Shown here piece by piece: positions 44,016-56,239 of a DNA stretch of 64,000 bases; the stretch's first letter is position 1; every line of letters starts with the position of its first letter. The position numbers were made by a program, and so were the translations under genes. The DNA is taken from NCBI GenBank assembly GCA_014529385.2, contig CM043947.1, forward strand, positions 132,669,391-132,733,390, given 5' to 3'. This stretch comes from Adiantum capillus-veneris (Eukaryota > Streptophyta > Polypodiopsida > Polypodiales > Pteridaceae). The notes under the pieces were generated by a model, which ran no database searches, had not been told where the DNA came from, and saw only the letters and a program-made list of their open reading frames with translations.

Positions 44016-47000
44016 CTAAAGCGCTTTTTGATATCTGATGCGTCGTTCTTTCTCAGGGACTTGCAAAAATTGAATGGTAGCTTTATTTTTGAGCTCTATG
44101 GATGGATATTCGACGAACCTTGCTGTCAGAGTGCTTATCACTGGTCCGAAAATCTTTGTACGCCAAGTGAAGAACCCGGTGTAAAAAGTTTCTTCGAATG
44201 CTAACATATTGCTTGATGGCAAGAACATGTATCTAGCATAGAAGCCGTAAAGAGCTTCTTCCCACTCAAATCATAGCATAAGCCTTGGTTACCTTCTAAA
44301 AAGGACATCCATGGGGCTCCTGCTTGTTCAGGCTCGTGAAAAACTTGGATACATGTGAGCAACATTCTACAAATTTTAAAAAGAACGGCACACGAGAGGT
44401 CAGGGAGGCTCTTAAAGATGTTCATGGCGCCCGTTAGGGTTTTCACCATGTATTCCTCAGTTGCCGGTCCTTGCTCTAGAGCTAGCAGTTTCGGGTAGTT
44501 AAGCAAAGTCGGTCTTTTCTTCTTTAATGCTTCATGTGCTTGCCATGTCCTTACCCTTGGTACATGACACAATGTTGGGTCTTTCTGGATTGAGGGACGG
44601 TGCCCTTGTAAACAAGATGGATACCTTGAGTTTTTGTTGATTCAATTTTTCCTCCATGTGGGGCAAAGAGCATCTGACCCCTCTTCTTGCATTTTCTTGT
44701 AAAGTCTTTCTTTTACTTGCAATAGCTTCACCTTTATCAAAGGATAAGGCAACGATTGTTGATGCCACTGAGAATTGATTTGATTGGGAGTGAGCTGAGC
44801 TACATTGAGAACCCTCAACTCCCAATCCATAGCCGCTTTCCATTCAGCATCCACTTCTTGAACAATCTGCTCTTTAAGTGCACCTTCTTCAACTTTAAAG
44901 AGCTGGACCATTGGCACTTGTTCCTTCTCTGTGATTGGTACCTGGAATTCAAATCTTCCTGTCTGCCCTTCAATTGGTTGTGTTTCCATTTCTACAAAGG
45001 AGATTGATGGTATCTCTAGATTTGGTTGTTCAGATGTACATGCCTCCTCCCGAGTTTCCACATTCCCTTGTCTCAGCAACTGATTGGCTTTCTTTAATTT
45101 CTCTATCTCTTTAAGCAACGACTTTTCTCTTTGTATACGCATTAGGGCGAGGTCCCTTTTTTGTGCTTGTTACAACTTCAACTCAAGTTTCAAGTCTTTG
45201 TTTCTCCTTTCTAAAGTCTTGTAAACTTCATCAGTCCCCTTGAGTGAAGCTACTACTAGGTTTTCCCTGATTTTCTTTAGAAATTCCGCTTGGTCATTGA
45301 TTCTTTGTTTTAAGTATTGCAAAGAGGCATTTGCTACATTCAACTGTACCTAGAGCTTTTGTACTGACTGAGTAGTGCTTATAAGTTCATTTGTTACTTC
45401 AGTCAACTGTTGGTCCTTGCTTTTATAGGCATCTGATAACTTTGTGAGGAGATCCCCTAATTCTTCCATTTCCTTTTGTTTCTTTTCCTTGACGCTTTGG
45501 TGTTGTTATGCTTCATTCTTGAGCTCTTTGATTTGGCCTTGAAGATTTTCAATGATATGCATCCTGTCTTCAAGCTCGCCTTTGGAGAGCATCAATCACT
45601 TGTTCAATTTCTCAAGATTTAACACTGCTAAGAGCTGTTGTTCGCATTTTCTCCGTCATCAGCTGCATCTGCTTTGCATATTCATTAACTTGGATGATAA
45701 CTTCATTCGTTGTTTCTCACTCTTCGGATTCTGCTTGGGGCTCTTTAGAAGGTCTAGTCTCGTCTTTGGTTGTTTCCTTAGGCTGTTCTTGATTGGCTTC
45801 CTCCTCTTTTTTCTCATCTCCTTTTGTATTCCCGCCTTCATCTGATTGGTTAGTTGGTGAGGGGCTTGGACTAGGAAAAGGTTGATCTTCTTGTTCGGTA
45901 TTGGGTGAGGGTGGTCTTAGAGACATCTCTCCCTGTTCCTGTGTGTTTCAGTTGGTTCCCAACTTCTACTTGCTGTGGTTGTTGATCAATCAACTCTTCT
46001 CTGCTTTCTCTGAGCTTCTAAAGCCTCTTGTATCTTCAAGGCTTCGGCTTCCGCATACATCCTTTCTAGCAGGTCCTTCATCTCTTCTTGGATCTTCTTC
46101 TCAGGGTTTTTGGTTCTAGAACTTGAGTTCCCTTGGACTCCATAAATCTGGATTCTGTCCAGCAGCTTGTCGACTTCGTTCGTAAGCTTCTTTTTCTCTT
46201 TTGAACCTTGCCTTTTTCTGTTGAGGTTCTTAATGATGGGCGGCCACTGCCTTTCTTTTCATCTCTTCTCTCTACGCCCTTTTTTCCTCATTGTCTGAAG
46301 TTTCTTCACTGCTATGGACTTCAGGTGAGCTTTTTGTTGACTCTTCATCTGATTTATAAATCCCTTTCTTCTTTGATCTAGTGGCTCGTGGAGAGGGTTG
46401 AGCTGTGATTATCTATGTGTTCTGATCTGGGGCTAGCGGCAAGTTATCAGCCATCCAAATAGCATGGTATGCAATTTGGGTCAAAACTTATGGAGCTCCC
46501 AAGTATGTTACTCTTCCTTCCTTCTTTGTGCTCTTTGAGTGTTGTAAGCACATACTGAGCATGATCTATTAATTATCTTGTTGTTGACTTCAATACCTGC
46601 ATGAAGGTGGTTGCGACAGTATGATTTGGGCTAGTGTATCTTGGTGTTTCTTGGCAAGGAAGTGAAAGTGCTAGTGATATAGACGAACGGGATCCTCTAC
46701 TTGCTTTAGTATAAGGTTGGAGAAGGTGGCGGCATGTACTCTTTGTGAATGTACCAGTTGTCTTCATATCTTTGACTCTCATTGTCATACCTTCAGTGGA
46801 CAGCGTTAATGCTTGAGCCAATATGTCTTTGTTAATGACTACTTCAACCTTCTATCCTTGCTGATCTATGATTAAGCAGATCCATCCTCTTTGATTGTTG
46901 ATAGTAGTTCATAAGCTCTTTGGAAGTCTGCTCCACATGGTTCTTGATCATAAAATTCCCAAAGTCCTAACCTCCTGTTGGCTTCTTTTGTTGTTGGCAT

Positions 47001-47233
47001 AGCTACTACATCACAGACTTCTTTAGGTAGCATTTGCAACTCTACTTGATTTCCATCTTTACTTTTGAATCTTTCGGTGAAGACTGTGGTGTTGTTCTCC
47101 TCAAGCTGTTCTTTTGTGACAGGTAGGTTACTTTGGTCGTTTTCACAGAACTCGGCTCCAACTGATATGGTGGCAATTCTTGCAGCTTTTCTTTTTGGGT
47201 CATTCTCTTCTTTGCTTTCTCAGCAGCTTGCAT
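44016..47233 (-). pseudogene. Element D 3' ORF block, unknown, coiled-coil-rich
   Basis: A string of minus-strand open pieces in different frames reads like one long decayed protein. From upstream: AAEKAKKRMTQKEKLQELPP (47230), VKDMKTTGTFTKSTCRHLLQ (46750), an acidic Pro/Glu/Lys-rich part (PKETTKDETRPSKEPQAESE, 45760), a coiled coil (SLLKEIEKLKKANQLLRQ, 45115) and LFKVEEGALKEQIVQEVDAE (44900). The position after integrase corresponds to the env-like or extra ORF of some plant gypsy elements. I see no signal peptide or clear membrane segment, so I do not call it envelope-like. Confidence 0.45.
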
Positions 47234-47399
47234 TGCAGCTATTAGGAAAATACAGTTTCAAAGCTGGAAAATTCTATTAATTCCACACTGACATGCCATG
47301 TGTCTGAATTGCTGGCAAATGATGTCCATTTTGCTTCAAACCAATTTTGGAGCATGCATAGATGCATAAAAACATGTAAAGATCAAAACCATTCAATCC

Positions 47400-48460
47400 A
47401 AGCAAAAATTACAAGCAAAGTAAATAATCGCGATTATTTATAGCAAGGGAAATTTTGTATATTTTTGCACTTTTGACTTCACAAGGTTGAAGAACATGTG
47501 ATTTAGCTACTCTGAGTGAAGTGTGAGCTCATTTGAGTGTATAGGGTGGGAAATGGTGCCACATTTAGTCTTCAGACCGTGAAGCAGTAGATATGAAAGG
47601 ATTTTGAGTTTTTGAGATCCAAATGTGATCAAACTTGAATGATGGGCTTGTCACATCATGTACTTTGGTCCCATAAGGTCAAAGATGAAATTTGGGTTTA
47701 TTCTGGCAAAAATGTAAATAATTGAGATTATTAACATTTTCATCAAATTGAACATTTTTTCTTGCAAATTGGTTCTAGATATGCTATAGACCCTTTGTGT
47801 GAGATATGGGAGGTTTTGGATAAAAAAATGTGACGAATAACTCAAAATTTGGACTGAAGAGCTTTTAGTGCGTTTTTTTTTTACAAATATTGAGATTTAC
47901 TTGATCTTTTGTGTTCATATTTGATATGTGACATGAGGTAGATGTGTACAAGTGATAGGTGAACCATGATGATGATTTTCAAGCCAATTGTGCAAAAAAG
48001 TAAATAATTGCAATTATTAACAACAATTGAATTTTATGCTTGAAAAGACAATTTAATGACCTACACATCTTCATTACATCCAAAACAAGTTTTGAAATGA
48101 GTTTGGTAAGATTTGGTCATGTCGACATCACTTTGTGCTCTTGTTGACTCTGAAATCAACGGTTTTTGTTACCACTTGCCGTGTAGAGTTGTTTGATCAC
48201 TGTTGAAGCCATGGACTTGTCCGCTACATAGTCCTGATGTTGCTCATCCAATTTGGGCTCATTCGAAGTCAGTTTGACTCCATATGTCAAAATTGACGCT
48301 TTGTAGTCTGCGAGCTGTTTCCTACTATTAGAAAGCTTTCCTTGACTGTTTTCTTGAAACCATCTAGGTACATTGTGTATAGACCTTGTCCATAAACTGC
48401 GCGTGGAGTTAGAATTTAATTATGGCATGTGGCAAAAACCTAGATTATTTACTTAGGAAC
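47400..48460. repeat. Element D 3' palindrome-punctuated repeat array
   Basis: Near-palindromes at 47420-47441 (core TAAATAATCGCGATTATTTA is perfect), 47714-47735 (GTAAATAATTGAGATTATTA) and 48000-48021 (GTAAATAATTGCAATTATTA), spaced 294 and 286 bp. Partial forms lie near 47883 and 48434. Text between them is loosely shared, for example GAGATCCAAATGTGATCAAA. A related array occurs in the element's leader at 59250-60270. Confidence 0.75.
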
Positions 48461-49600
48461 CCCCTCGACCCTTGGTAAATGATCATCTAATGATATAGAA
48501 GTGTTCTACTATCTAGGGGCATGCCGTAGTTCAAGTATTGTCCAATTCGGTTGAGTTGACAGGCCGCTATGGTCGTTTTTGTGTTTTAGGAATCCGTACA
48601 CATCTGGGATTCTAGGGTTTTTTATGGGCTTATACCTGCTACCCGTCTGCATAGAAATATCCTTTGATGAGTTTAGAACTTACCCCTCATGTCTCATGTG
48701 AAACGACGTTGAAAAAGGGTGACTGTGGACTCCAAGAATCGCCCGCGAAGAAGGTAGAGTGCTCTCTTCTCCAAGATTGACTAGTGGAAATGAGGTGATT
48801 TTGGGCTATGTAAAATATCTTTACTTAGACTTCCCAAACTACTTCCCCCCCCCTAATAGGCCGTCAAATCTATGTTAGACTCGAAAATTTCCTCAATCGG
48901 ACTCCGTTAGCTCATTTTGCAAAGAGTTCACAAAAACAGGCCCCGGCGGCCTAATTTAGGCCTCCCTCTTTCGTTTGTCGTTTTGATCAAAAAAATTTGT
49001 GCATGTTCGTCTTGTCCCCTTGATCATCAGCGTATTTTCAATTTCTCCATCTGAGCTCATTTGCTATTTATTATTAATTTTTGACATGCTTATTAAAAAA
49101 ATCAAAGAAATCAATAAAATGCACTAAAAAAGAAAATTAAAAGATCAATAATTCAGAAAATCCATTAAAAAACTCTATTTTATTACTTTTTGGTGGATTT
49201 CTCCATTTTTAAGCTCCAACATCAAGAAAAATTGATGAAATTTACAAAAAAGGCTATTTTTTGACGTAATATCTGATAGTATATACACTATTTACACTCA
49301 TCGAGAAGATGTTATTAGTTGAAATTCCCCTGTTGATGGTTTCTAAGGGCATTATTAGGTCATTTTACAAAAAACCACACCTTAACGTCCAACTTTTTCC
49401 TCCCTCTTCAAACATTGCCCCTAATTAATGAAGTTTCTTTCCACCCCTCCTAGATGGAGTACTCCGAGACGATTGTGTGCATAGGTTGAACATTTGTGTC
49501 TATGCATAGTCATGGTTGGCTCTATCATGCTTTAAAGGTCAATGCAATTCAAACCAGTATGCGGTGCAAGAGTTGGGTCTTGAGTAGTTAACTCAAGGGT
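48461..49600. other. Noncoding spacer of element D
   Basis: AT-rich with no supported coding frame. Lies between the 3' array and the post-integrase ORF. Confidence 0.5.
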
Positions 49601-49618
49601 TACCGTGGTTGAGGTTTC

Positions 49619-50535
49619 TTATTGATGTTTTCTAAATAGTAGATTTTGTAATTTATGTGTTCTTTGCCTGATTGTATCGTCTGGATGCTTTGGCACGCTG
49701 ATTTCCTGAGCTATAGGTATCAATGATGACGGTTGCTGAGATTTAATTCTCCATTGGTATTTTGGTTTTCCGTTGATAAACTGTTGTGGTGGAGTTTTTT
49801 GAGATTTAACTTTCCACTGATTCATCGGCTTTATAGTTTGTGGAGAAGATAAATGCTCGTTTGGTTTCCAAACCCATCTAGTGTTAGTTTCTCGTTTGAA
49901 AGATGTTTTTCTCTGAGTTGTTAAATGTGAAACTTTCTTTAGCATGGTAGATGAGTTTTTGGGCACCCAAATTTGAGACGGATTGTCCTTGAGTTGTGCT
50001 TTTGGTACCCAAATCTGCCTGACTCCTTGCATGCTGCTTGTAGCATTTGCTTGTCTAGAGGTTGATGTAGATTGATTATTCCCTGGTTTCTTTTGTGGGC
50101 GACCTCTTTTCCATTCCTCTTTGATCAGTGCAATTGGAACTAAGAGTTGTTCTCCTTTAAGTGATAGTTTGAGTTGATTGGTATCCCAATATGGTACTGC
50201 CTTGTATGTCCCCATCCATGAGATTCCAAGAATCATCGTTTCATTCATATGTTCATATGGTATGCATATAAATTGATGAGGGCACGAAAATCCATTTACT
50301 ATCGCATTCAAGTTGACAATACCCAATGCCGGTGTTGGGTTTTTGTTACATTCTTTGATATGCAGATATTCCCGCTACTAAAGACTGATTCGTAGCTTTC
50401 TTGTAAGTGGAATAACTAACTGCATTCATTCGAGCTCCGGTATTTACTAATGCATTTGTGCTATGATTCTTCAGTTGTACTGTGATGCAAATGTCAATTC
50501 CATCCAAACATTCATCATCCGTTTTGATACTGCAT
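49619..50535 (-). pseudogene. Post-integrase aspartic protease-like ORF with WVPK repeats
   Basis: From 50530 the minus strand reads DGIDICITVQLKNHSTNALV then NTGARMNAVSYSTYKK, a retropepsin-like active-site region with N-T-G in place of D-T-G. After a stop near 50370 the frame at 50326-49619 continues with CIPYEHMNETMILGISWMGT, matching the ILG-x-x-(F/W) flap-distal motif, then QLKLSLKGEQLLVPI. The C-terminal 150 residues are basic and carry repeated tryptophan motifs: QIWVPKAQL, QIWVPKNSS, WVWKPNEH, QWKVKSQ, QWRIKSQ. It lies downstream of integrase, where Ty3/gypsy elements do not normally encode a protease. Its role is unknown. Confidence 0.55.
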
Positions 50536-50776
50536 CATTTTGTGATTCCCATAGTCTTTCATCTGGTTCCAAAGTGTTGATGGGAATAGATGTTTGTTGA
50601 TTTTTGAAAGTAGCTTTCCTCTTGAGTACTCGAAGTTGAGCTTCCTCTTGAGCTTCATCAATAACCTACTATTGTTTAATCTTTCTCTGCTTTGTTGCAT
50701 GCATTTTCTCTAGTAAATCATTGGTTACTGGTAAATGGTACTTCTTTAAGCGACATCCACCAATCCAGTTAGCCAT

Positions 50777-52312
50777 TCATTCATCATCTATAGTGGACAA
50801 CCTAACTGTTCCACTTGGAGATACGTCTTCAATGATAAACGGTCCATTTTCCTTTTTCTTGAATTTGGGAATGTGTTGTTTAAGGGAATAAATTAAAACT
50901 AGGTCCCCTTTTTTGAAGAATTTTGTGACTAGATGTGAATCAAAAAATAGTTTTTGCTTCCATTTTTGTGCATAGATATGAGCTACAACTGTTAGCCTTT
51001 GTTCATCAAGATTTTCTAAATCTTCAAGTCTCTCTGACAATTTATGTCCGGTCCACTCAAGATCTTTAGCTACCCTTAGCGTCGGCAATAGAAATTCCAT
51101 CGGTAGTATGGCATCAAAACCATAAACAAGGTTAAAGGGTGTAGCATTTAAAGTTGTCTTGAATGAAACTCTATAAGCCCATAGAGCAGCATGTAGATTC
51201 ATTTCCCAACCAGTTCTTTTTGAACTAACCACTTTAGTCAATACCGATTTATTCATGTGCTCAACTTGCCCATTTTCTTGTGGATGATATGGAGCGGATT
51301 TGTTATGGATGACTATAAATCCATTCAGCAGATACTCAATTACTTCATTGAGGAAATAAGTTCCCCTATCACTAATTAACAATTTCTATTGGAAGTCCAT
51401 ATCTTGTGAACACATTCTCATACAAGAATGCGGTTGTGGTTCTAGCATCATTCTTCATGGTTACCTTAGGCTCTGTCCACTTGGTCAATAGTCCATAGCT
51501 ACAATGATATATTGAGCTTGAGTTCTATAAGCAGGTGGTTGTATTGGTCCGACAAAATCTATGCTCCATTTTGCAAAAGCTCTAGCCCCCAGCATTGGTC
51601 TTAAAGGCATGCTATCTATCCTTGTTGGCATTTTTTCTTGTTGGCATGCGTCACATCTTTGAACATATTATTTGGCACCTGCAAAAAGTGTTGGCCACCA
51701 TATGCGTGCCATTAAAATTTCTCTAGCGGTGGTTTCACTAGAAAAGTGACCTCCAGCTAATCCAACATCTGCTTGTTTGAGAGTGGGTATATATTCATCT
51801 TCATTTGCACAGAGACGCAACTATCGATTCTTTCCTCTTCGATACAATTGGTTTCCAATAAGAGCATAGTCTCTTGCTTCAATATTAATAGCTCTTTGGC
51901 GGCGTTTACTCATATCCTCCGAAAATGTTCTACTTGATAAGTTAGTAACTATGTTGCACTTAGGAATGAGTAAGATTTGAATAATGTCACATGAGATATG
52001 GGTGTTTGTTTTTGGCATTGAAGACAGATTTTCACAAATGGGTGAACATCACTCCTCATGGTTGGCCAAAATACTCAAGTTAGTTTGGTCTTCCACAAAG
52101 TGAAGTCCTAGTATGGTCATGTACATGTGTGCTTGATTTAGGTGTTGGGTTTTCTCCTCAGGATTAATACACAAAAGTAATATTCCATCTTGATTTCTTT
52201 TGTATAGCCTTTCAACTAATAACTGATACATAGTTGATTGTCCAATCAATCTTGGTGTAATAGGAAGTGATATTTGAGAATCCACTTGAGCTATAGTCAT
52301 CAATGAAACCAT
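50777..52312 (-). pseudogene. Element D integrase
   Basis: Upstream pieces include ARDYALIGNQLYRRGKNR (51830), the zinc region AGGHFSSETTAREILM and CDACQQ (51760-51640), and the first catalytic Asp in WSIDFVGPIQPP (about 51560). The open frame 51382-50777 has the second Asp in LISDRGTYFLNEVIEYLL and the Glu in PQENGQVEHMNKSVL, then AYRVSFKTTLNATPFNLVYG and a C-terminal GPF motif, KKKENGPFIIEDVSPSGTVR. A frame break lies near 51390 and stops lie upstream. No chromodomain follows. Confidence 0.85.
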
Positions 52313-52374
52313 ATTTTTTGATCAACGGGGTATTATTTCCACGGATAATAGATATGCATTTGGAAGATCATCGT

Positions 52375-52686
52375 CTACCCCTTTTGGTGGTTCTCTTGAA
52401 ATAGTCCTTGATAATTGATCCGCTCTTTGGTGTGTGATGCAACTGTAGTGAAATCAAATTCCAAAAGAATGATGAACCATCTCACTATTCTCCTTGTGTT
52501 GCATGGCTTGTTGATCAAATACAATAAAGCTTGGTGATCCACAAAGAACACAAATTTATTGGCTAATAAATAATGTCTATACTTTTTTATGTCATAGATT
52601 ATCCCTAATCCTTCTCTTTTGGTGGTTGCATAGTTTTTCTCTGCCACATTTAGCTGTCTACTAGCATAAGGAATGGAAAAATCCAT
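52375..52686 (-). pseudogene. Element D RNase H
   Basis: 103-residue piece with PYASRQLNVAEKNYATTKRE, FVFFVDHQALLYLINKP and RRIVRWFIILLEFDFTTV. Typical of the Ty3/gypsy RNase H domain, with the stop between it and RT being secondary damage. Confidence 0.85.
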
Positions 52687-52693
52687 TTGTCCG

Positions 52694-53665
52694 TCATCCT
52701 GGTTGAGCTAATATACACCCAATGGCAAAATTGAAAGCATCAACATGTATATGGAATATTTTATTCAAATCTGGTGCTTTCAATATTGGGACTAAAGCGA
52801 GAGCTTGTTTAAGCTTCATAAAGGATTCTTCACACTCATCAGTCCATACAAAGAGTGTAATGAGGCCATACATGGGTTTTGCGATTATAGCATACATATA
52901 AATGAATCGTCTATAATATCCACAATGTCCCATGAAAGCCTTAACCCCTTTGACTGTTGTTGGTCTAGGCAATTCAACAATAACATGAATTTTATCCATA
53001 TCGGTCGTTATCTCGTTTTTAGACACTATATGTCCAAGAATTTTTCCTTGTTTGCCCATAAAGGTGCACTTTTCAGGATTTAAGCAAATCTTATAAAGTC
53101 TACATTTTTCAAATACTTTTTGAGATGTTCAAAATGATCAGCCCGGATCCATGAATGTACACATAAATCATCCATATATACTTCCAAGAAATTCCTAAGA
53201 TATCCTTAAGATATTCTTTGAAAGCATGGCTCATCAATCTTTGAAAGGTGGCCGGAGCATTAATTAGCCCAAAAGGCATAACCCTATAGGCAAAAATACC
53301 CCATTCAGTTGGAAAAGTTGTTTTATGCTGATCTTTTGAATCAACCAAAAGTTGATTGTACCCCAAAAGCTGTCTAAAAAGCTGTAAGCTTCTTTTTATG
53401 CAACTCGTTCTAAAACATGCTCGGTGATTGGAAGAGGGTAGTTATCTCTAATAGTGGCTGCATTTACTTTTTTGAGATTGACACATACTCTTAATTTTCC
53501 ATTTTTCTTGGGTACCACCACAATTAGAGACACCCAATCTGTGTGTTCAATTTTATAAATGAATTCAGCTTCCTTGAGATTCTCTATCTCTTCTTTGATC
53601 TTTTTGGCAAATGTTTCATTATATGTATATGGCCGTTGTCTACTTAGTTTTGCATCATCTCTCAT
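52694..53665 (-). pseudogene. Element D reverse transcriptase
   Basis: Three minus-strand pieces. 53665-53396 holds YNETFAKKIKEEIENLKEAE, VVVPKKNGKLRVCVNLKKVN and DNYPLPITEHVLERVA. 53366-53109 holds MGYNQLLVDSKDQHKTTFPT and VMPFGLINAPATFQRLMSHA. The catalytic box EVYMDDLCVHS lies at about 53150-53190 in a shifted frame. 53059-52694 holds LGHIVSKNEI, VKAFMGHCGYYRRFIYMYA and ILKAPDLNKIFHIHVDAFNF. The catalytic residues survive, but at least two frame changes separate the pieces. Confidence 0.85.
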
Positions 53666-53749
53666 AGGTATGGTATGTTGACAAATTTTTGGATCAACAC
53701 CCTTGAGATCTTTATAAGACCAAGCAAAGATATTCTTTCAATAATCTTA

Positions 53750-55016
53750 ACAAAATCTCTTCTTCTTCTTCAGTCAAGTTGTTCACAATGTAGGCAGGTC
53801 TAGGCTCTTCTCCTGATTCGGCTAAATCTATTTTCTTTGCATTTCCAGGTCCTTCATATGACTCACCCTACTTTATTAGTTCCCTTATAGATTGCTCTAC
53901 TATGATCTTTCGGTCTTGGAGAGTATATTTCGTATAATGGGATGGAACACTCATTTTACATTTTTACTCTCTTCCAGGTCTTTCATATGACTCACCCTAC
54001 TTTCTTAGTTCCCTTACAGATTGTTCTACTATGATCTTTTGGTCTTGGAGAGTATATTTCTTATAATGGGATGGAACACTCATTTTACATCTTTACTCTC
54101 TTCCTCAATTGTTTCCATTTCAGTGGTATACACCTCCTTTAGAGTTTTCTTCAACTCTTGATATTTTTTCTTTCGTTCAACCCGTGTCATGGATGATTCA
54201 TCATCTTGGTGCCTAGGTTTAGGTTGAGTTTCTTTTTTCATTTTCTTTGATGTTTTGGATGTTCCTTGCTTGTTGTCTGAAGGATATCTACCTGTGATTT
54301 TGTCTTTGACACAATCATGTCCATCTATCTGCATCAAAAACTGTATTCTACTAGAAATTGATGGCATAGGTCTAGATTTCAAGTTTTTTGTTTCTCTTTA
54401 TCTGGTATACAATTTCTGTCTTCTTGGTTTTTGGTTTGGAAAGTCAAAAAACTTTTCCTCTCCTCCTTTTAGGAGTAGTTGGGCTCTCATATGTTATTTT
54501 TCTGACCCAGAATCATCAGATGTAGTTAAATGTTCTTCAAACTCATCAGTAGCATCATAATAGAGGTCTGAAAAGACTTGTTGAGATTTCAGTAAGTCCT
54601 TGGGTTCCTTAACTTCATCTTCAATTTGAAGTATTGAGATCATTTCTATGGGAATTATGTCATAACGATCCTCATTGCAAAATTGAGTAGGCATAGACGT
54701 ATTCACACACACATCCATTGTTGCCAAAATTTGAGTCAATTCAAATGGCTCAAACAAATGCTCCGAAAAGGGTTCACCTGAATATATGCTTCATCTGTAC
54801 AATCCATTTCTAAGATACATTTTTCTCATTTTAAACTCTCTTTTTTTGAGGCTCCATACATCCAAACAAGTGTATCTTTGTTTAACCAAGATGGAAGCTT
54901 TGATTTAGCTGAAGAGACTGAGTCAAATTCTTGAATGATTGTTTTCATTACATCTCTATAAGTGTGATCTTTTAAATTAAGCCTTGTGATTGATCCCACT
55001 TGCTCAAGTACAGGTC
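53750..55016 (-). pseudogene. Element D protease-RT linker with in-frame 129-bp tandem duplication
   Basis: Minus-strand open pieces (54757-54494 and 54382-54080) are acidic and Lys-rich (EEHLTTSDDSGSEK, VERKKKYQELKKTLKE). They look like a spacer between protease and RT. A tandem duplication, 53843-53971 and 53972-54100, has a period of 129 bp (43 codons) and high identity by eye, with TTCCAGGT at each unit start and GGGATGGAACACTCATTTTA in both. Confidence 0.5.
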
Positions 55017-55718
55017 ATTGTTTCTCCAATCTTGAATGAGCTGTACTTGCCGCATGAATGACCTTCCTAAGATGATTTAATAATTAAGTTTCTTTCCAAA
55101 GTCCACTATTGCAAAAGTATGTTGATAATCAATTCCATGAGAACTAACTATCACTTTTTCAAGCAGTCCTAGGGGTTTTTCTATGTGTCCATCTGCCAAT
55201 TGTAATTTCATTTGAGTTTGTTTAATGGCCGGTTTTTCCCATGATTCCCATATTGCTTTTGTGGCTATGGCTATGCCAACCCCGTTGCCTAGTATTGCCA
55301 TGGTTTCTATATCATTATATCTCATCGGAAGGGTTGTGTTTCCTTCTTCCCCCTCGTAGTATTCTCTGATTTTGTTCATAGGGACGGATCTAATCTCCTT
55401 GTTATCCAATTCATGTTTCAATTTACCCAATTTTTTTGCAATTAGCCCTGATATCCCCACCTTCTCTAGAGTTTTTTGTAAATCATTCCATAAATATGGT
55501 CTGATTTTTAACAGTTCTCCCAAGGTAAGAGTACATTGAATGGGTGCTGATATGATTGAATGGATTTTCTCCATCTCTATGGTCTGTTCCACTCTTTTTA
55601 TCTGAGTGGTTTTGTACACTACGGACTCATCTTCGTTGTCTCCTAAGTAAGAGGGTAGTGCTTTTAGAGTTAATGACTTAGACATTCCCGATGCTTCAGA
55701 ACCGCAATCCCCATACAA
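55017..55718 (-). pseudogene. Element D aspartic protease, noncanonical active site
   Basis: 213-residue open piece plus an extension across one stop. The region TIEMEKIHSIISAPIQCTLT and GELLKIRPYLW precedes the protease. The active-site stretch reads MAILGNGVGIAIATKAIWES, so the usual D-T/S-G is G-N-G. Then come MKLQLADGHIEKPLGLLEKV, HTFAIVDFGKKLNY, a stop, and IILGRSFMRQVQLIQDW, the C-terminal ILGR motif. Other protease features are well kept, so the altered triad may be either decay or a lineage trait. Confidence 0.65.
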
Positions 55719-56239
55719 AGATTGTATATCATGTGCATATGAGGAGCTAAATTGTTTAACCAGACTTCCTCTATAGGAGCTGATTTCAAAGTTATGCTCC
55801 CATCATTAATCTCTCTCACTTTTTTCCATAAATGTCATGGCCAATCTTCCTCCCCAAACAGAACTCCATCTAAAGCATCTTCATTGTCAAGCACTATGAG
55901 TTTTGGCTCTTTAGTTTCAAGGTGGGGTTCTACCACCACTTTGGATTTCTCCTTATTGGTTTCTACCACAAGCTCCTCTGGTTTTGCTATACTCTCAAGC
56001 TTGGGTTTTTTTTGCCAGCATTTCTTGAGTAATTCTTACCAGATTTTGATAAGCTTCAAGATTAGCTGCTTCTATATCTGGAGAAGGATAGTTTTTCCAT
56101 CGATTTTTCATATTTTGGCATGCTTTAAGTCCCGCTTGAAAAGCTTCCAAAGCTACATTGATTGGCGCAAATATTTTGTCTACCAAAATTGATCCTCCAG
56201 ATGTTATTGCGGTTTCCTTGATTTCACTCCCAGTTTCTT

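Noticed and set aside
44016-45142. Envelope-like gene after integrase in element D
   Set aside because: No signal peptide, membrane segment or processing site was seen; it is described as unknown instead.
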